From Amyelois transitella (Eukaryota; Arthropoda; Insecta; Lepidoptera; Pyralidae), in the NCBI RefSeq assembly GCF_032362555.1, contig NC_083535.1, positions 13,516,001 to 13,580,000 of the forward strand: a stretch of DNA of 64,000 nt, given 5' to 3'. The notes under the pieces are model-generated. The model did not search any database and was not told where the DNA came from. It saw only the letters and a program-made list of their open reading frames with translations. A program made the translations under genes and the position numbers. Shown one piece after another: positions 22,947-36,800 of the stretch. Position 1 is the first letter of the stretch; every line of letters starts with the position of its first letter.

Positions 22947-24327
22947 TATTAAAACACTCGCCGGTTATGTGCGAGTCACTGTGTACAAAATAGCACCCGT
23001 TGTTTTTTTTTGTTCATCTTTACTAACTTGGCTCGTCAACACAGTGCAGAAACATCAAGATTGATGGCCGCCGGCCGATACAATTCATAATAATGTACAG
23101 CCGGGGTCAGAGTAACGTGACTCCCATCTCGTTTCTGTTTGTATGAAGACAGTGATCTGACGCCGACTGTACATTTGTTCTTGTATTCAAAAAGTTCCCG
23201 AAGACGGGTGTCAAAATGGTTACATTTATAGTGCGTGGTGTAAATTAACCTATGTTAGTGGTATACTGGCGAATATCGGGGACAATCGAGGTGACTTATA
23301 GGAGGATATAGCACCTGCAAGACCGCAGCCATTTTGGTTCAACTTATATTCCGAGTATTTGTATTTTTAATAAATGTGACTATAGTTTGAGTACCCGTTC
23401 TACATTTAGTGTTTATTTTAAAACAAATAATATTGTAGTTTACATAAGACAACACACCTTTACTAAATGCATAATGAATACGATATTTTCAAGTCTGTCT
23501 GTTTGCAGAAACAAAAATTTCACTGTCAGCTTAATCTGTGCAATTTATACACGCTACACAACGTCAAATTCTAAATGGCATTGCGGAAAATATAACTTAT
23601 CAATTTTGACGTGTAGTTAACTGAAGTTAAGTTTTCAACCCTTTTAAAAGTTACTGCGATTATAACAGACAGTTAAAGCAACGGGCACTTCAATAAAAAA
23701 ATTAACCCATTCAACGAACGAATGTTTGAAAAAAAAAATTGTCACGAATTAATTTAGTGTACGCTTCACCTTAGCCTGGTAATTACGACAAATAAACTAA
23801 AAATTCATTTTACTCCGTCGATATTTTTCACTCGAGGCATTAAAAGGGTATTTGACATAGGCCTCGGGGCTTCAACAGGTATCAAATGCAACAGCAAATT
23901 TCAATTTACATCATGCATTCACTTGTGAATTGCAACCGGCGCAGGAGTCTCAGCTACACACATTTTGGTTGAACCGCTAAGCAGAACATGTGATGGCTTA
24001 AGCTCTAACTGTGTTGTATGATGGTTGATGGCCCACAGACGATAACCTGTGGAGAAAAATAATAATATTATAAAGCTGAAGAGTTTGTTTGTTTGAACGC
24101 GCTAATCTCTTGAACTTCTGGATATCGAATTGAAAAATTATTTTTGTGTTGAATAGACCATTCATCGAGGAAGGCTTTGGGCTATATAACATCACGCTGC
24201 AAATTTCCCCTTTTTCATTCTATCTTCTGTAGGAATAACTAACTTTGTGACTATACTGCCTACAGGCACAAGTGTTAATTTATTGTAACTAGTTGTTCGA
24301 AAAGAAACTTTAAACACGACAAAATCC

Positions 24328-24582
24328 ATACTAATATTACACAGCTGAATAGTTTGTTTGTTTGAACGCGCTAATCTCCGGAACTACTGGTTCGAATTGA
24401 AATTCATTTTGTATTTAATAGACCATATATCGAGGTAGGCTTTAGGCTATATAACATCACGCTGCAACTATAAAGAGCGAAGAAATAATGGAAAATGTGA
24501 AAAAAAAAAAACGGGGAAAATGATTCCTCCTTGAGAGGTTATAACTATTCCATGCGGACGAAGTCGCAGGCACAGCTAGTTG
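24328..24582 (+). repeat. Family-D interspersed repeat, full length
   Basis: From CATACTAATATTACACAGCT through GAACGCGCTAATCTCC to GACGAAGTCGCAGGCACAGC and TAGT. It lies just past the importin-7 3' end; a partial copy is at 24060-24205. Confidence 0.8.
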
Positions 24583-24661
24583 TGAATATAACAAAAACAA
24601 ATTAACCTATTCCGTTTCTCGACGACTTTAATCTCTTTTGACATATCTTACAAACCTTTTT

Positions 24662-24667
24662 TTTATT
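24662..24667 (-). terminator. Importin-7 polyadenylation signal (candidate)
   Basis: AATAAA on the minus strand about 190 nt after the importin-7 stop codon. Repeat copies begin just beyond it, near 24590, which fits a short 3' UTR ending about here. Confidence 0.5.
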
Positions 24668-24854
24668 TCATCAAAATTAGGTAGACCAGCGAATTCGACA
24701 GTTATCGCGTTACAAATATACATACCAAACGTGTTTTCGCCGTAAGACGTTTTGTATATACCTCGCTTACTTTGCTATTATCAATTAAATTGAGAAAAAC
24801 GTAATCATTATTGAATTTTGTTACTTACTTGAGAATTTGTTAGATGTTACAAAA

Positions 24855-27800
24855 TTATGATCCGAATTTAAATTTGGTCGGCACTTGTGCTGGCACGGTG
24901 AACGAGTAGCCTGCAACAAAAACACTACAATTAATAATTACATACTACTCGTAATATATAATAATGTTATGAATGTGGATGAAGCGAAGGAAGTATGCAG
25001 AGATCGTGGCAAGTGGAAAGAGGTAGTCACTGCCTACCCGTCCGGGAGAGCGGCGTGATTTTATTTATGTACACGTAATAGTACGTATATATATTTGTCC
25101 CCGGCTAATCCCGGGAATTTCGGCTCTGTCTACCCCGCAAGGGATATAGACGTGACTATATGTATATACTACATACTAAACGTATGTACACTACACTATT
25201 AATGTATGTATACCATACTATACATATACATATGTATGACAAATAAAAAAAACAAATATTACAAAAACAACAACCCACCCCCGCTCTGCTCGATGCGCTT
25301 GCTGTCCTGCTGCGCCTTCCTCTGGTCTGCGAGCACTAGCACCGCTTTCAGCTGCTTCTGCTGTTCCTCGTTCAGGCCGCACGTCAGCGCGTGATAGAGT
25401 GCCGGCTCGCTGTTTGACAGTGCTGTAATAACATGTATATATATATATATATCCTACTACTATTATAAAGGCGAAAGTTTGTATGGATGTTTGTTACTCT
25501 TTCACGCAAAAACTACTGAACCGATTACCATGAAATTTGGTATGTAGGTAGCTGAAGACCCAGAATAACACATAGGCTACTTTTTATCCCAGAGTTCCCT
25601 CGGGATTGATTGGGTTTCCATGCGGACGAAGTCGCGGGCGGCCTCTAGTATATATATATATATCATGAATGAATACCATTAAATTTCAATTCTATTGTTA
25701 AGCCAAATAGCTGAACGTGGCCATTCAGTATTTTCAAGACTGTTGGCTCTGTCTACCCAGCAAGGGATATAGACGTGATTACATGTATGTATGTATGTAC
25801 CTGACAGCGTGTTCTTAAATTTGATGTACTCGTCGATCAAGCAGTTCTTGTCATCGAGGGGGGTCGTGTAGCACTCCAGCACAGTCTCTTCAGGTTCGAA
25901 GTCATCGTCATCCTGTTGGGAATAGACATATATTACACCGTTGGCTCTGACTACCCCACAAGGAATACAGTTGTGAATATATTGAAAAATAATTATGATT
26001 TCATATATAAATAAATGAGCCGTGTGGTTCCCGGCAGCAGTTAAAAAAGGAATACGATCACTTAATCTATTTCCTATGGATATTGTAAAAGGCGACTAAG
26101 GATAAATTCGACGTCCCGGGTTCGAATCTCCGCCAGGACATGATGAGAAATGAACTTTCTCTGATTGGCCCAGGCCAATCTTATAATACTTATATAGATA
26201 AACATTTGAGACCTGGGTCTCTAATAATAAAATATAGTATGGTTAGGATAGTACCTCGTAATAAGTCTCGAACTTACATCGAGGCTAACTCAATCTGTGT
26301 AATTTGTCCCGTACATATTTATTTATTATTATTTACTTCATCACCGCTCACCATCAGGTGAGACGGAAGACAGATGACTAATCCAATAACCATGGGAACC
26401 TTTTATTTAAGACGCCACCAGCCCTAAAGCCAAGGGTGGTATACAAGTGGGTGAATCTGGACATGGGACTCACGTCATCGCTATCATAGTCCTCGATCTT
26501 GGCGCTGACCTCGACCCCCTGCGCGGCGCTGTTCTTGGTCGCCATCCGGGCCAGATTGGCCAGGTAATCGTGTTCCAGGTCATCCTCTTCGCTGTCCAAA
26601 ACCTCTGTGTCAAAGAATAATGTTATTAGGTACATTGATGAGAACAACGCGCCTTGTGGTTCCCGACACAAAAGAAAAAAATAGGACCACGCCTTCTCTT
26701 TCCCACGGATATTGTAAGAGGCGACTAAGGGATAGGCTTATAAACTAGGATCATTTAAACGATGGGCTAGCCACCTGTCACTATTTGAATCTCAATTCTA
26801 TCATTAAGCTTAAAAGCTGAATGTGGCCTGTCAGTCTTTCAAGAATGCTGTCTCTGTCAATTCCGCAAGGGATATAGACGTGATCATATGAATGAACGAA
26901 CATTTTTTGCAAGGGATCGTGGCAAGTGGAAAGATGTAGTCTCTGCCCACCCCTCCAGGAAAGAGGCGTGATTTATGTATGTATGAATACATTTTTCCTA
27001 TCAGTCTTTTCGGGACAGTCGGCTCTGTCCACTCCGCACGAGTAGACGGAGACAGAGACTAGACAGAGTCAACAGTCTTGAAAAGACTGATAGGCCACGT
27101 TCAGCTATTTGGCTTTAAGATAGAATTGAGATTCAAACAGTGACAGGTTGATAGCCCACCGCCTAAAAGAAGAATCCCAAGTTAAAAGCCCATCCCTTAG
27201 TCGCCTTTTACAACATCCATGGGAAAGAGATGGAGTGGTCCTATTCTTTTTTTGTATTGGTGCCATCCCTTAATCGCCTTTTACGACATCCATGGGATAC
27301 AGACGTGATTATATCTATGTCAGTGATGTGACGCATACCCTCATCATCTTCATCATCGTCCTCCTCCTCAGAACTGTCCTCCTCGGCATCAGCCCTGGCC
27401 TCGTACGCCCGCTTCAGCCCGTCGAACAGCACCAGGCACGAGGGCACTATCTTGGGCAGTATCTCGTCGAGGTTGGGCCTCTGCGGGCCCATCTCCAGCA
27501 GCGTGCAGATGCCGAGAACGCACAGCTTCCTGTCGTGGAGCCTGTTGGGGAGATGTTAGTGTTGCAATTTATTAAATGTTAATTAAATTCCCATTGGGAG
27601 CGCCGGGAGCCACACGGCATGTATGTGTTTTTACATACATACATACAATCACGCCTATATCCCTTGCGGGGTAGACAGAGCCAACAGTCCTGAGCAGACT
27701 GATAGGCCACGTTCAGCTATTTGGCTTTAAGATTGAATTGAGATTCGAATAGTGACAAGTTGCTAGCCTGTCGCCTAAATAAAGAATCTCAAGTCTGTAA

Positions 27801-30800
27801 GCCTATCCCTTAGTCGCCTTTTACGACATCCATGGGAAAGAGATGGAGTGGTCCTATTCTTTTTTGTATTGGTGCCGGGAACCACACGGCACCAATACAA
27901 AAAAGTTTAAAATTTTTTTATGAAATAAATAAATATACATACATGTATATGGTCACGTCTATATCCCTTGCGGGGTAGACAGAGCCAACAGTCTTGAAAT
28001 GACTGAATGGCCACGTTCAGCTATTTGGCTTAATGATAGAATTGACATAAATATATACGGAACAAATTACACAGATTGAGTTAGCCTCGAAGTAAGTTCG
28101 AGATTTGTGTAACGAGATAGGTCCTGGTCGGGATTCGAACCCGGGACCTCCGGCGTCACAGGCAAGCGTACTACCTCTGCGCCACAGGGCCCATTTATAT
28201 ATGTATGAACAGGTAGTATATTTTTTAATATTTCAGTAAACGAAGACTACACCACGACTTACCCCATAAAACAATCGGTATCATGGATCCACTGCTTCAT
28301 GAAATGTTGTGCGATGGAGGCGTTGGGGACTGACTCCTGCAGCTTGTCCAGGATTGTGAACAGAAGGTGAGGGTTGCAGTACAGGATGGCTATCAGGACC
28401 TGCGGCCGAATGAGGATCTTCAGTAAAAACAGGTTAAACCTAATCGGGATAAGTCCGCCATTGTACATATTCTAAATACAATGACTGTTATATTTCTTTT
28501 TATTATATGCAATAAAGAGTTTACAAACAAACAATCAAGTTTAAAAAAATCACTATTTTCAAAAGATTCCAATACAAAATGTTAAAATTGATAGACCCCA
28601 TGGTATATTACAAATGAGACTCCGTCAAGAGCTGGGAATCAAAACAGTGCATGAGTTGAAACATACAAAGATAGACTTCAGCTTCAACCAAATATACTCG
28701 CATTTTAATTGACGACAACAAGATATGTATGTGATGTGCTATGTGTAGAGGCAGAAGATATGTCACTGGACATGTGCTTGAAGATAGCAATAGTTATGAA
28801 GAAAATAATAAGTATAATCTGCTCAACCAATCACTATGATTTTATCCGCTTACTGACAGATTACATTGTCACTACTCCGGAGAGAAACCCGGGGTAGGCC
28901 ATTGACCATGGACCCTGGATTGGGTGCATCAGGTTTGACCTTATCTGACCTCAGCAACATTTGATAACCATGGTTACACATCCAGTTGCCTGAATGTGCA
29001 GGTTTCCTCACGATGTTTTCCTTCACCATAAGAGCATCGGTTAGTATTCAAATTAATGTACATATCTTAGAAAAAGTCATTGGTACATGGCCAAAGTGGT
29101 ATTTGAACTGTGAATATGACAGATAAATCACTGATGATACCGGAGAAGTAATGTGAAAGATCTTTGTCTGCCTCGAGGGTCAGAGATTGGGTTATGTCTG
29201 CCTCAGGCAACTCTGATCTCATGTGAGACCAAACTACGCAAAGGACAGTACGCAGTTATCAGTCTATCCTGAACACTCTAGCCGCTATGCCTGACTCACT
29301 GACCTGAAGCAACATAGTCCTAAGCTCCGATGTGTTGACTTTCCTAGTCAGCCTGCTGAGAACCAACTCCACGAAGGAAGGTAGGCAGTTGTCGATTTTC
29401 CCGGAACATTGCAGCACCATGACTTCCAGGAGCTTGGCTGCTATCATTTCGGACTCATCTTCAGCGCCAGAGTTGAGTACCTGGACAATGAATTTCATTT
29501 ATCTGCACTGTTTAATAGAAGAGATTATTTATACTAATATTATAAAGCTGAAAAGTTTGTTTGTTTGTTTGAACGCGCTAATCTCAAGAACTACTGGTTC
29601 GAATTGAAAAATTCTTTTTGTGTTGAATAGACCATTTATCGAGGTAGGCTTTAGGCTGAATAAAATCACGCTGCAACTATTAGAGAGCGAAGAAATAATG
29701 GAAAATGTGAAAAAAAACGGGGGAAATTATTCATCCTTGAGGGCTTCAATGATGCCCAAAAACAACTATTCCACGCGGACGAAGTCGCGGGCACAGCTAG
29801 TTAATAATATGTGACGTCGTGCTGCTTTGGCCTCCCCGGTGCCCCTCTTCACAGTCCGGGAGCCCTATATCGCGTCCCGGGTCTTTGGACTACTATCATT
29901 CACCAAGTTAAGTGGCTCGCTATCCTCTAGCGGCTACTTGGTAGATCTCATGTCTACAGCTAAACACACGACCATTTGCATCTTGTAAAACTAAGCCGAA
30001 TAAAGTTTGTCTTTATTCTATAATTTTTTAAATAATATAATAGAAAGTAGCGCGCGTCCTATAGGAAATTTATAAGTGTATATATTTGTCATTACAGCAA
30101 AATCTCATATTAATTTCATAGAGCGAGTAGAATCGCGAGCGAAAGCTAGTAAATACTTTAAGCAGTTACAAACTATCCTTTCAAAGTAGGGTGAGCACAA
30201 ACATTCTGGCGTACCGAATTCGTTCTAAAAACGATAAAACCAGACGATTATTCTATTTTCATGACAAATTATTGATCAAACAACAGTCGGTACATGTCGT
30301 TTTGGTTTCTTAAGATTTCACCGTCAATTTATATTGTACACTACGCCAGTAGGAATAAAGTGTAAAAAAGGTTGATATAAGATCATTTTTAACAGACTTC
30401 AAAAACTGAGGTGGTTTTCTATTCGACCTTATTTAAGCTTTTATAGAAAGATATTTTTATTGTTTGTAATGCATATGATGTAAAGAATTTAAATTTAATA
30501 ACAATGCGCAAAGAGAATACACTCATAACAACAGTCTTGAAGTTAAAATCATAGGTTATTTTAGTTTTAGATAAACTTTGGAGTGATTATGAAGCCAAGC
30601 AGCTTAACTGGCTTACCACGAGGCAGATTGAGGTCAAAAGCACTCAATATATGATAAGGAATAGTAAAACTGAAAGGAGATGGGTTAGCAACCTGTCACT
30701 ATTTGAATCTCAATTCTATCATTAAGCCAAATAGCTGAACGTGGCCATTCGGTCTTTTCAAGACTGTTGGCTCTGTCTACCCCGCAAGGGATATAGGCGT

Positions 30801-33800
30801 GATTGTGTGTATGTATGTAAAAACACATACATGCCGTGTGGCTCCCGGCGCTCCCAATGGGACCATATGTATGTAAAACTGAAACTTACCGCTTTAGCCA
30901 TATTGAACATGGCCAATATATGGTTCTCATTAGACAGGAAAGCGTTTGTGTCCACTGTGATGTAGTTGTGTAACACTGGCATCATGTCCGTAAAGTAATC
31001 GAACCCCTCCTTCTCGAACACCTGGTAAAGAAGCTCAAGAACCTTCCACATGTCTTCGGAGATTGTGTTCGCTGTCAGCTCGCATAGCAAAGTCATCGCT
31101 TCTTCGTAGTATTCTGAAAGGAAATTTAAAGGTTAAGATTTTGTTTTAGTTTTCAATTCCATTCTCATTGTTTTGTTTATAAAGCAGATATACAAGGAGA
31201 GTGTGGAGGGAAAGGTCGGAGTGGGAAGACCTAGACGAACGTATCTTGATCAAATTAAGGTCGTCCTGGTAAAGGGTCAGGTCGAGAGTGCCCGAAACTG
31301 CCGAGCTTGCATGAAGAGAGTTAAGATGAATCCGTACAAAGCGAAAGAAGTATTCAGAGACCGTGGCAAGTGGAAACATGTAGCCTCCACTTACTTCTCA
31401 AGGAAAATGGCCTGATTTTATGTACGTATGTAATTTCTTTTGCTATATTTCCTAGCACAATCAAGTAACTTCCTAACTCACAGAATAAAAGAGAAGAAAA
31501 AAGCAGAAAGTAAAAGTTATATCCATACCAATAATGTTGTGTTGCAATATGTGTCCCACAACCCGCAGCACGGTTTTCTCCAACTGCGCCATAATATCTG
31601 GATTGTCACTCATAACATTCAGAACGGTCTCCATTGTGTTCAACAGACCCATGGCAGTAATGGCCTTCTCATCAGTCCCCGAGTCAGTCTCGATCACTTT
31701 ACTAAATGTCGTCGCTAAGTGATCCATTATCTCAAAGGCCATAGGCATCAACTGCTCGGTATACATCGGCACTATCTTCTGTAGTACATTTGCAATGTTA
31801 TCATTCTCAGTTTCCCTAATGATCCCAAGCAACTCCGTGGTCACCGGCTTCACTTGGGGCTCTAGGTACTTGTGAACTTTGTCTTGAGACGTCAAGAGCA
31901 TCTGCAACGCTATCGCCGCCTCAACTTTGACGGGCAGTTCAGAGTCATTCAGGAGTGCGTTAATGGTGAGACGTACAGCCTCTATGAGTAATGGTTCACT
32001 CTTGAAACGAACAGACGCAAAGCACTGGAGTACCCAGCAAGCCCTCGCTCGCATGTAGCCCAGGGGGCTGTGGAACTCGGGGAACACGTACTGGCTGAGA
32101 AGGGAGTCGATCTCTTCTTTATAAAATTTCTTCTTGATCAAAATGTCGTTGAGCGTGCCAACCATATGTAGGGCGCCGTCACGCTGCCTCGGCCCGTGCC
32201 CCGGATTCTGGTTCCTCAGAATTTGCATGCACAGTTGCATGGTTCGTTCCAGCATGTCTTTTCGTTTTTTGCAGCACGATATCAGGAGCGTTTGCGCCGC
32301 TGTTACTGGCGACACGAAATCTTCGAATATATCTGTAAGAAACGGTTTCATCAACGAATGCTCTCTTGGAATAAAAGAAGTGATTTAAAAATAAAAATAC
32401 TGTTGCAACATTAAGGTGGACGAAGGTACAAAAATATTTAAAATATGTAAGTAGGACATGAACAATTTCAATTTTCAATACCGGTATTGAAATTTATGTA
32501 TGTAATATGTATCTATAACAAAAAAAAATTGCTATTTATTTACTTAATTAAATACTGACGATTTTAAACGATCAAAAGAATTATTACTTCATTAGTTCAG
32601 TCCGCGGACATTTATTAAAGTTTACTTCACATTTAAGAGCCGAAATAGTCAATCTAGCATAACTTTTTAAAATATAATACACAAAATAATAATAAGATAA
32701 GAATACATACAAAGACACTTATATCCCTTACGGGGTAAACATAGCAAAACAGTATTGAAAACACTGAAAGGCCACATTCAGCTGTGCTGGCTAAATGATA
32801 TTGAGATTCAAATAATTAGCCCTTCCCTTAATCGCCTTTTAAAATGTCCTATTCTAAAGTGTCAGGAATCACACGGAATATAAATTTGAATAGGAATAGA
32901 AGAATAGAATACATTATTTTGTTGGTACTACTTGTGTGCTCTCCGCCTTACTCGGATATGAAAATTGCGAGGCTAGAACAAATTTAGTCGTCCCCCTCGC
33001 GCTCAGACTGCGGTAGGTATGCTAACAGATTGACATTATTTTGTTTATCAAATAGCAAGCTGCATAAAATTATGAGCCGAATATTTTTCTGTAACTATGT
33101 ATGTACCTTTATTGAATGATCTTGAGTTTTATTTTACGTCTAAATCCTGCTAATATTATAAATGCGAAAGTTTGTGAGTATTTCAGGATGTCAGTATGGA
33201 TGTTTGTTACTCTCACGCAAAAACTACTGAACCGATTACGATGAAATTTGGTATGTAGGTAGCTGATGACCCAGAATAACAAATAGGCTACTTTTTATCC
33301 CGGAGTTAACGCGGGATTGATTCCACGCGGACAAAGTCGCGGGCGATCTCTAGTTTAAAACAAAATCTCATTTTATCTTTAAAACAAGTAATAAAAATAT
33401 AAAAAGTGAAAACTTGTAAATGGTTTTAAAGTTATTTAGCTTTGTTACTGTTAAATTGTTAATAAATAAATATATACTCGTTTTGTATGGACTGAAAAAT
33501 AACTGGAGTTTCGTGAACTGGATTGAGAGGTTTTTATTGGACATTGCAACTTTAATACCACTAGGAAAATAGGTACATCTGGTTGAACGATTTGATCAAA
33601 TAAATCGTTTATATCATTTTCATAGCTTATGTTTTGTTCCCGTGGGAATTAAAGTTAGAAATTTCCTCCAGCAGGCCCGGAGGAAATTTCTCTTGAAATA
33701 AGTACTGAATATCTCTTAAGTTTTATTCTTATTTTCCTTGATGTACAGAAATATATAAATAAAAATAAAATAAAAGAAAGTACCCTTGTTTCTACAGTTG

Positions 33801-36800
33801 TCTAATTCTGTGCCAAAATCGATTCAGTATTGTTTGTGCGTACATAGAAAAAGTTCTTTTTAAACTCTAATGTTTCCTATTAATAATATTAGTATATAGA
33901 TAAGCACTTTTTTCACAATTGAATAAATAAATAACTACCTATATACGGGACAAATTACACAGATTGAGTTAGCCTAGAAGTAAGTTCGAAACTTTTGTTA
34001 CGAGATACTAGCTCAATGATTGTATATTTTATAAAAAATACTCAAATAGATAAACATCCAAGACCCAGACCGATCAGAGAAAGTTCGTTTCTCATCATGC
34101 CCTGACCGGGATTCGAACCCGGGACCTCCGGTGCCGTTGGCCGTTGAATAGGCATTAAAATCAATGATAATCTTTGTTTATAAGATGTATGTGGGACATG
34201 GAATAAACATGCGGTCGTATTTTTTTTTCTCAACAGAGACTAAAACATTGCTTAGCAAAACGCGTCTAGTGAATATAATTTAAAAGCATTATAGATTAAT
34301 GAATTCAGTCAGATCCCGTAAGTCAGACGGACTATTTTTAATGCATATATCGCTTGGCTGGAAAAAAATATACAAAGAGATCAAGAGATATGCCCGTTTT
34401 TGTGCTATTTTTTTATTTTCGGGGTCGCAGATTTTGTATGACAAAAAAATATATATTTACATACACACAAAGACGTATTGATACATTGATCACAAATTTA
34501 TACAAAAATATCTTATCTGTTTGCTATTTTGTTAATGTTGTCTGTTAATGGGTGCGCTGTTAGAATCGTCTGTTATGTGCCTCAATAAAAATTTAAAAAA
34601 ATTCTATTAATTTTTTTCTATTAAAATTTGTTTTTATGTAATAAAATTATTTTTATTACAAATTTACGGGGATCGTGGCAAGAGGAAATATGTAGACTCT
34701 GCCTGTATCTCCTTATAAAAGGCGTGACTTATATATGCATGTGTGTAATAGTTATGACTGATTTTAAACTTTCGCATTCCGTTGCATTATATTGTAGCGA
34801 GAGCGATGATTCGGGCTCGACCGCCACCAAAGGGATGATAGAAAAACGATACTGAAACGAACTTTTCCTGCTCTGGGTCTCGAGTGGTTATCTGTAAAGT
34901 ACTTATTATAAAAAATACTATCTTCGAGTTAATACCAGTCTCGAACTAACATCGAGAGAACTAACCCAATCTGTGTGATTTGTTCCTTTTAGATTTATTA
35001 TTCATTTATGAATTTTCCGACTCGGTCACCCAGGTACTGGATATGAAAAAATTTCCACTCACCAAACTTGATACGTATATATTCATGCGGGTCAGTGTTC
35101 CAAAGTTCCTCGTCCGATTCAGAATAAGACATCAGCGGGAACAGGACATCTCGTATGATGGCGAACATGTGTGGTTTGAGCAGCTTCCACGAGTGACTGT
35201 GGCCCACGCTGAAATTGATTTCTCGTTAAGACAAAGCATACATACATACATAAATAAAATCACGCCTCTTTCCCGGACAGGTAGGCAGTGACTACCTCTT
35301 TCCACTTGCCACGATCTCTGCATACTTCCTTTGCTTCATCCACATTCATAACTCTCTTCATGCAAGCTCGGCGGTATCGGGTACTCTTGACCTGACCCTT
35401 TACCAGGACGTCCTTGATTCTTTATGCATTCTGCATATCTTTAAGAGAGAAAATTGAAAAAAAAGGGGTAAAACATATTGAACTCCAAAACTCACCACTG
35501 GTCAATATAGCTGATGGTCTGTTGCAATACCCTGGGCGAAACGTACACCTTGTTCCTGTACTGGTCCAGTATCCTAAGTAGGACCTCCAGGATGCCTCCG
35601 GTGAAAGTGGTGAGATACCACTCTGCGAATTCCACGTATTCCTCACGAGCATTCACTGGGCTGCCGTATCTAAGACACAAAATGCATTATTGTTATAAAA
35701 AATTGACAAAATTGGTGTAGTTATATTGTATAACTAGCTGTGCCCGCAACTTTGTCAACACATTCAAGGACGAATTCCCCGCTTTTTTTCACATTTTCCA
35801 TTATTTCTTTACTTCTTATAGTTGCAGCGTGATGTTATATAGCCTAAAGCCTTCCTCGATAAGTGGTCTATTCAACTCGAAAATATTTTTTCAATTCGAA
35901 CCAGTATTTCGTGAGATTAGCGGATTCCAACAAACTCTTAAGCTTTATAATATTAGTATAGATGAAGTTTTAAGAATTGTAATGCTAATCTGAATAAAAA
36001 AGAATATATTTTATTCTAATCTACCGACACTACATGACTAAATAATTAAAAAGATTAAGCGCCTCCTATGCTGATAGGATAACAGTCTAATAAACAGTCA
36101 ATGCGGTCACTAACCCGCCTGGCTCAGTGTGTGACTATGGGTAAAATCCCCCCATTTTGGGGAGACCTTAGTCCAGCAGTGAAATGTTAAAGTAATGTAA
36201 GGTTCATTCATAACAGTGTTAACACCTACTAGGAAAGATCCACGAGCATAATTAGTATGATAACAAATTCCTTACCTTTCAAACAACCGATACAACGTAT
36301 GGACCGCCCATTTCTTGCATTTCCACCATGGCAACTCCATCCTCATCTCTTCTTCCACCTGGAGAGTGCTGTCCGGCACCGGAGCCTCCATTACGGCACG
36401 GAGCACTTCCATCCATTTGGTGAAGATTTCCTTCGTTATTAGGTCCAAGGGCAGAACGTACTGAAACAATACAAAATGGTAACATTCAAAACGTTTATCA
36501 GAACCTAGATAACACTTGCAGTTCTCATGTCCACATCCCTTCCACGTCCACAAGACTGTAAGGCCACATTTGACACAGTTGAATAACTTCTGCAATTTCA
36601 TCGTTATCCTATGTAGTTCTTTGTTCTTCGGACTGTTCTATGTATATAAACATTCACAACTATCCTATGACCCCACATCTGTCATGATAAGCGTAGATCA
36701 GACAGTCTGCCGAATTGAAATAAGACTGCTTAGCTGCTCAACATTTTTACTACATTAGCTCTACTTTGTATAATAGAATGACTAAACAACTAAATATATA

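Larger units (their letters stand above)
17375..24600. other. Repeat-rich intergenic region
   Basis: No convincing gene. It contains fragments of repeat family D (about 18208-18445, 20990-21065, 24060-24205, 24328-24582), partial tRNA-SINE copies (19120-19260 minus, 21070-21165 plus), a family-A copy (20388-20655) and a truncated LINE insertion (22645-22946). The stretch 21420-23640 other than that insertion looks single-copy and AT-rich. It could hold regulatory DNA or an unannotated noncoding transcript, but I see no splice-linked frame. Confidence 0.6.

Noticed and set aside
23387..23620. 77-codon plus-strand frame as a gene.
   Set aside because: AT-rich, no recognisable domain, no convincing splice or start context; consistent with a chance frame.
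27241..27338. Extension of importin-7 exon 10 past the donor (residues MRHITDIDI...).
   Set aside because: The frame runs into a family-A repeat. The GTATGC donor at 27338 gives the phase needed to join the next exon ([10 protein letters not shown]), matching the family.
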